In this document: positions 60,101 to 64,000 of the stretch, piece by piece | How the letters are laid out: each line of letters begins with the position of its first letter | Position numbering within the stretch: position 1 is the first letter of the stretch | Source of the DNA: Spongilla lacustris | Taxonomy: Eukaryota; Porifera; Demospongiae; Spongillida; Spongillidae | Length of the DNA: 64,000 nucleotides | Direction of reading: 5' to 3' | Assembly (NCBI GenBank): GCA_949361645.1 | Contig: OX442415.1 | Span: 29,415,128-29,479,127 of the forward strand | The notes under the pieces: generated by a model | Database searches by the model: none | Seen by the model: the letters and a program-made list of their open reading frames with translations, nothing else | Told to the model about the DNA's origin: nothing | Position numbers and translations under genes: made by a program

Positions 60101-62132
60101 CAGGAGATTGTTGGAAGCCACGGTAACCATACATTTTATATATAGCTGTAATCGTCTGTCCCCCGTGACGTGCTCCGCTTCCCTCAGGATATCCATGACA
60201 GGTTGATTAATGGGTCAGACTATCCTGTTCCTGCCATCAATCTTGTCGTCTCAACAAAAAGGATGGTTAAGTGAGTGGCATCGTTACTTGTTACAACCAC
60301 CATAGTAACGTACATGTAGTGTAATGAACTAGTCCTGTATGCTACACGTGGTAGCAAGTAACAATATATCTCCATACTGCTTTCAGTAATGGTCACATAA
60401 TTTACACTAGCTTATGGCAGCAGTGGCAATTTTGCACTTTTTGAGTTATTGTATGACGTTGGTATCCAACACTAATTTGCGACTTACATGATATAAACAT
60501 TACTCAGAACATTTAAAGAAAAATCCGCAAAAACACAATAGCCTGGAAACCAGAACGTAACGAAGTGGTACAATGTCCTACAATTTTATTTTTTTTTCGC
60601 GCGCGAACTCCCCTTCATCAATTATTCATGTCGGATCCCCCCCTCACCAAATTCCTGCATCCGTCCCTGATTAGTGATTAGAAGTTTGAGTGCCTGAGAA
60701 TTTCAAACCCCTCCTTTAACGGAGACATGCATATGCGTGCAGCAGACTCTCTGGGCGATTATGCTTTTAATTGAATACAAACTGATCCATATAAGTTGAT
60801 AGGTCTATAACAAAAAAAAAAAAAAAAAAAAAAACTATGTAAAGGTTACAAGCGCTGTAGCGGGCGGCGGCTGTTCCTACGTTGTGCGTTCGCGCGCTAG
60901 CGTAGACACCGTCACTGTACCTTTTCCGTTGTTATACGCATACGTGGCGAGACTGGTCGACATCGCTTTCTGTATGGCGGGAATTCCAAAATTTTCATCA
61001 GTTCGTCCGTTCACTTGTGCAACTGTCTGGTCGCATATCTGGATAGCCACTCTGGCATAGCTAAAACGCAAAATGGTTTCAACGCACAATTAAAAATGAA
61101 TAATCTCACGTACATATTTAGTACTTACTTTTTGCCACCGTCTTTAATCTGCCCCTGGTTATCCAGCCTTGCAGATCTGACCCATTCATCATTGTCATTA
61201 AAATAGAAATCTTTGCTTTTTTTAAATTTAGTGAGTTTAAATATGTTACCGGCTTTGACATCATCATCAAATTTGCCGAAATCAATCTTAGATATCATAT
61301 ACTCCGCAGCTTCTGCTTGTTCTTTTTTCAGCGCTTTGAGAACACAACCCGTAACCAACACGTTGCCAAGGACAAGAGCCAGCAAGATGCTTCTTACCAT
61401 TTTCTTTTGATACTATGCACGTGTAAGTATGTACATGTACTAGGGCTCTCAAACCGCACCGATCCGGTTTGAGGCGTAATAAGCATTCATCGTCCAAGCT
61501 GGCCGGCTGGTGTATCATTTAGTAAATTTACTCGCCACAGATAAATTAATTAATTTACTGGTATGGAATTGTAGTTTCTACATCGCGTGCGTTTGAGTTC
61601 GCTTCCACATCAACTGCCTAGCCACAACAGAGCATTCGCACGACCATTTAATACCCCCGTGATGTTATCAAATAACTTTTAACTATGTACACGTCATTGC
61701 AGGGCCGCGCGGCGCTCACACGACAGCTTTGGCCGCACCTCTTTTAGGCCCGAAACTATGGGCGTGTCTAACCACCTTGATTTCAATTAGGAAACATAAA
61801 AAAAAATCGATTCCAATTTCCTTACATGAAACTGTGCTGCACGTGACATTGATATGAGAATTCAGACTGTATGTGCACATGCACTCTCCACAACTTTGTA
61901 TCATTCCCACCTCATAACCTACAGGTACGGTATGGTCACTAGGGACCAAAGAGCTGCACTTAATGAACTCTACCATTTTAACCCTCTGGTCTTTGATTTG
62001 GCCTGCAAGAGGCTGGCTCGAGGTCCCAATGGAGAGGCCTTTCCCCCTGCAGTGTTCAAAGCCCACCCCAAACTACCCATCCAGCGATCCCTAGCTGCTC
62101 CAAGTACCAGTGGAGCCCAGTCCACCAGCTGA
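57117..62132 (+). CDS. Amidohydrolase family protein, tandem copy 2
   Basis: Paralogue of the previous gene with the same 15-exon plan: 57117-57181, 57241-57288, 57377-57461, 57527-57646, 57717-57797, 57901-57944, 58319-58397, 58597-58686, 58834-58980, 59030-59104, 59538-59623, 59682-59730, 59958-60122, 60188-60270, 61925-62132; 474 aa, phases agree. Exons from the barrel start on are nearly identical to copy 1. The first two exons and the extreme C-terminus (SGAQSTS) differ. INPMDEE becomes INPKDEE, and IYGSDYP becomes INGSDYP. Candidate metal ligands (HVH, IHVGDEH, AHCA, GSDYP) are intact, so it is probably functional. Its last intron, 1654 bp, contains an antisense gene at 60877-61400. Confidence 0.85.
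57960..58265. repeat. About 47-bp minisatellite in copy 2 only
   Basis: About six units containing AGCTATATATAGAACATATG and GGGCACCAGGTACTGGCC. Copy 1 has a single unit at about 52915-52965. Confidence 0.92.
59240..59405. repeat. Short tandem repeat in copy 2 intron
   Basis: About seven units of GATGACCTATGACCTTTGT with variants, in the intron 59105-59537; not seen in the copy 1 intron. Confidence 0.85.
60877..61400 (-). CDS. Secreted protein of unknown family, nested antisense gene
   Basis: Two exons, 61129-61400 and 60877-61060, 151 aa. The start MVRSILLALVLGNVLVTGC is a typical signal peptide: a basic residue, hydrophobic core, small residues near the cleavage site. The mature part is Lys/Asp-rich (SKIDFGKFDDDVKAG, KFKKSKDFYFNDNDEW), then YARVAIQICDQTVAQVNG. 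It has few cysteines. The splice joins AA|C to give Asn, and the frame runs to TAG. The whole gene lies in the last intron of amidohydrolase copy 2, on the opposite strand. A cystatin-like fold was considered from the size and charge but the QxVxG motif is not convincing (TVAQVNG). I do not recognise the family. Confidence 0.72.
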
Positions 62133-62343
62133 TCAAGATACACAAGTGGTTACAACTGGATGTGGTGTTGTGTGCTGACAGAACATAAATTTGTGTCCTG
62201 TGGGGTCATGCCTCTAGCACAAGGTTGTATGTCTTTTTAACCCTCTCCCTGATGACTAGACCTTTGCACAGCTTCTTCCAGCGCTCCAGTACACACTGCT
62301 CTCGCTTCTGATTGGGCAGTGACACACAATGTCACACACACGC

Positions 62344-62414
<71 letters not shown>

Positions 62415-62955
62415 CAGATCCTCGCATGGATGGAGGGTCTGGTAGGTTGCCTATTCTTGAGTCGTACTGATTAGTTTCTGTCATTAAAAATTATTACATT
62501 GAGAGTAAGGAAATTGCATTCCCCCCAAGTATATCTCTAACTTTTAGTGCAAATATATGTAAGATACCTACATGTACCACCTATATACATTATTGTTATG
62601 ATTATTAATAAATGTTCTCCGAGAAACCTCCAGCAGCCGGCATCAGGGATCTCAGCATTATGGCTCTGGCATTAGACCTCACAAGGATGATACTCAGTTT
62701 GCCATATAAGTTGGACAGGATCATTGACTTTGATTTGTTGGTCATGATGGCAACCCGGGAAGCAAATAAAGGAGAAAGTGTTACATGCTTCAGCTCCCCA
62801 TGCTCTGTATGTTTCCACAGCTAAGGGAGTGCAATGTAATAATTTTTAATGAACTGAAACTGATCGGCACAGTTGACTTGAGAATAGGCCAGCCTTCCAG
62901 ACCCTCCGTCCACGCGAGGGTCTACTACACCAGACTTCCCCACACAGGCACCAAC
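62133..62955. other. Region between amidohydrolase copy 2 and XPC exons
   Basis: Contains the CA array 62340-62413 and an inverted pair: CTCGCATGGATGGAGGGTCT (about 62424) and AGACCCTCCGTCCACGCGAG (about 62899). The expected last XPC exon was not found here. A + strand frame (ALALDLTRMILSLPYKLD, about 62655) is unassigned. Confidence 0.6.
62340..62413. repeat. CA microsatellite
   Basis: About 70 bp of near-pure CA downstream of amidohydrolase copy 2; absent at the matching place after copy 1. Confidence 0.97.
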
Positions 62956-63929
62956 CTTCATGTCTTTCTCGATAGATACCTGCTCCTCCTGTTCCATCGC
63001 CTCCAACAGAAGACTCTTTTGCTCCACGGCAACCACAATCCCGTCAAACCTGATAGCAAAGAACAGGTTTTCACCACCTCCTCCCCAGTACCAGGACGTA
63101 CACAGGATGTGAGCTGCCTCCATGGAAGTCCCAGCCAATCATGGCCTGGGCGTAGTCCACTCCCAATTTGCGCGCAACCCGCTGAATTCCTGGGACTGTG
63201 GGGGGAAGGGGGGAGGGGGTCCAGCTGCCTCGATAGAAATTCTGCATACACACACACATATCTCCCCAGGTCACCTCTCATGTGACAAGCATGTGTCCAG
63301 GTCACCTCTCATGTGACAAGCATGTGTCCAGGTCACCTCTCATGTGACAAGCATGTGCCCAGGTCACCTCTCATGTGACAAGCATGTGCCCAGGTCACCT
63401 CTCATGTGACAGGCATGTGCCCAGGTCACCTCTCATGTGACAAGCATGTGCCCAGGTCACCTCTCATGTAGCAAGCATGTGCCCAGGTTACCTCTCATGT
63501 GACAGGCATGTGCCCAGGTCACCTCTCATGTGACAAGCATGTGCCCAGGTTACCTCTCATGTGACAGGCATGTGCCCAGGTCACCTCTCATGTGACAAGC
63601 ATGTGCCCAGGTTACCTCTCATGTGACAGGCACCCTGAGGGAGCATTGATGGGTGGAATAGTTCTATGTTGCCATATTCGTTTCGTGGTACTTTCCCCTA
63701 TGGGGCGGATGGCAGAGATTAAAAAAACAAAACAAAAAAAAAACACAGGCTGCCATGGCAATTGACCTCGCAAGTCTTCCCACTGGACCTCACATATATG
63801 ATATATAGCATAAGATACAGCATACGATAGGGTAACATGACTTACATCAACAACGGGAGGAGGTGTGTACACCTCTGTCTGCCATATTCCAAACAGCTCC
63901 AGTGTGCTCCCCTCACCTCCAATGGGCAC
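62956..63929 (-). CDS. XPC: XPC/Rad4 DNA damage sensor, C-terminal fragment
   Basis: XPC/Rad4 recognises distorted DNA and starts global nucleotide excision repair. Visible exons: 63846-63929 ([21 protein letters not shown]), 63102-63195 ([20 protein letters not shown] then [11 protein letters not shown]), 62956-63049 ([20 protein letters not shown]). They match the C-terminal beta-hairpin domains (BHD1 to BHD3 region) in family order: LYG-WQTE, then RVAKKLDIDYAPAxxGFxF, then PVFxGIVV. The exon expected between the first and second, carrying a [14 protein letters not shown] motif, was not found, and no exon with the usual C-terminal RWxxLL segment was seen. Either those exons have diverged or this is a decaying gene. 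The 5' part lies beyond the right edge. Confidence 0.75.
63265..63632. repeat. 31-bp minisatellite, second array
   Basis: About twelve units of the same repeat as 56235-56575. It lies between two XPC exons and is part of the duplicated block. Confidence 0.93.
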
Positions 63930-64000
63930 CTGAGGAGGGTAGAGGGTGTGCAGAGACAGCTCTAGGTGTGCATGTGAAAGAGTAATGATTGAGTGATGCG

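Noticed and set aside
52092..62132. Bacterial contamination or recent transfer as source of the amidohydrolases
   Set aside because: Fifteen canonical introns per gene and animal-type satellites show they are resident nuclear genes. Ancient transfer remains untested.

Overview
This is eukaryotic nuclear DNA from an animal. Genes are split into many short exons with GT/AG borders, introns are crowded with micro- and minisatellites, and the proteins are animal chromatin, DNA-repair, trafficking and ubiquitin-like-protease families. A sponge is the likeliest source (inference): one kinase carries the catalytic loop HRDLSSNNVLL, which I associate with the large demosponge kinase expansions, and the orthologues look early-branching. 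Species is not determined. I rebuilt the gene models by hand from reading frame, splice borders and phase. Twelve of the 13 models are complete, and their exon lengths sum to whole codons; CADPS and XPC run off the ends.

Layout, left to right. 326-5960 (+): 3' part of CADPS (CAPS/UNC-31). 7204-13696 (-): ATXN7, a SAGA subunit, 15 coding exons, 860 aa. 13962-14912 (+): SENP8/NEDP1, 6 exons, 222 aa. 15763-18301 (-) and 18884-20143 (+): two divergent Rab32/38-type GTPases. 20363-21700 (-): intronless RING/TRAF protein. 21811-22099 (+): SMKR1-like small lysine-rich protein. 22746-24575 (+): kinase with coiled coil and C-terminal C2HC zinc finger. 25637-40147 (-): KDM5 histone H3K4 demethylase, 29 coding exons, 1545 aa. 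40333-51012 (+): NBN/NBS1, 12 exons, 1049 aa. 52092-56063 and 57117-62132 (+): tandem duplicate of a 15-exon amidohydrolase. 60877-61400 (-): a secreted-protein gene nested in the last intron of the second copy. 62956-63929 (-): C-terminal exons of XPC/Rad4.

Four gene pairs are head to head with short shared 5' regions: ATXN7/SENP8 (265 bp), Rab-A/Rab-B (582 bp), TRAF/SMKR1 (110 bp) and KDM5/NBN (185 bp, with an NRF-1-like site). The genes do not form one pathway. Chromatin and DNA-repair functions recur (ATXN7, KDM5, NBN, XPC), but that may be chance in a gene-dense genome.

The most unusual material is the repeat landscape: satellites that repeat an exon's splice donor, satellites that supply polypyrimidine tracts, an NBN intron that is a stop-free multiple of three, two long foldback elements with 4-bp target duplications, a short MITE family, and paralogous introns that show where minisatellites arose after a gene duplication. 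No tRNA, rRNA, CRISPR array or viral gene was seen.
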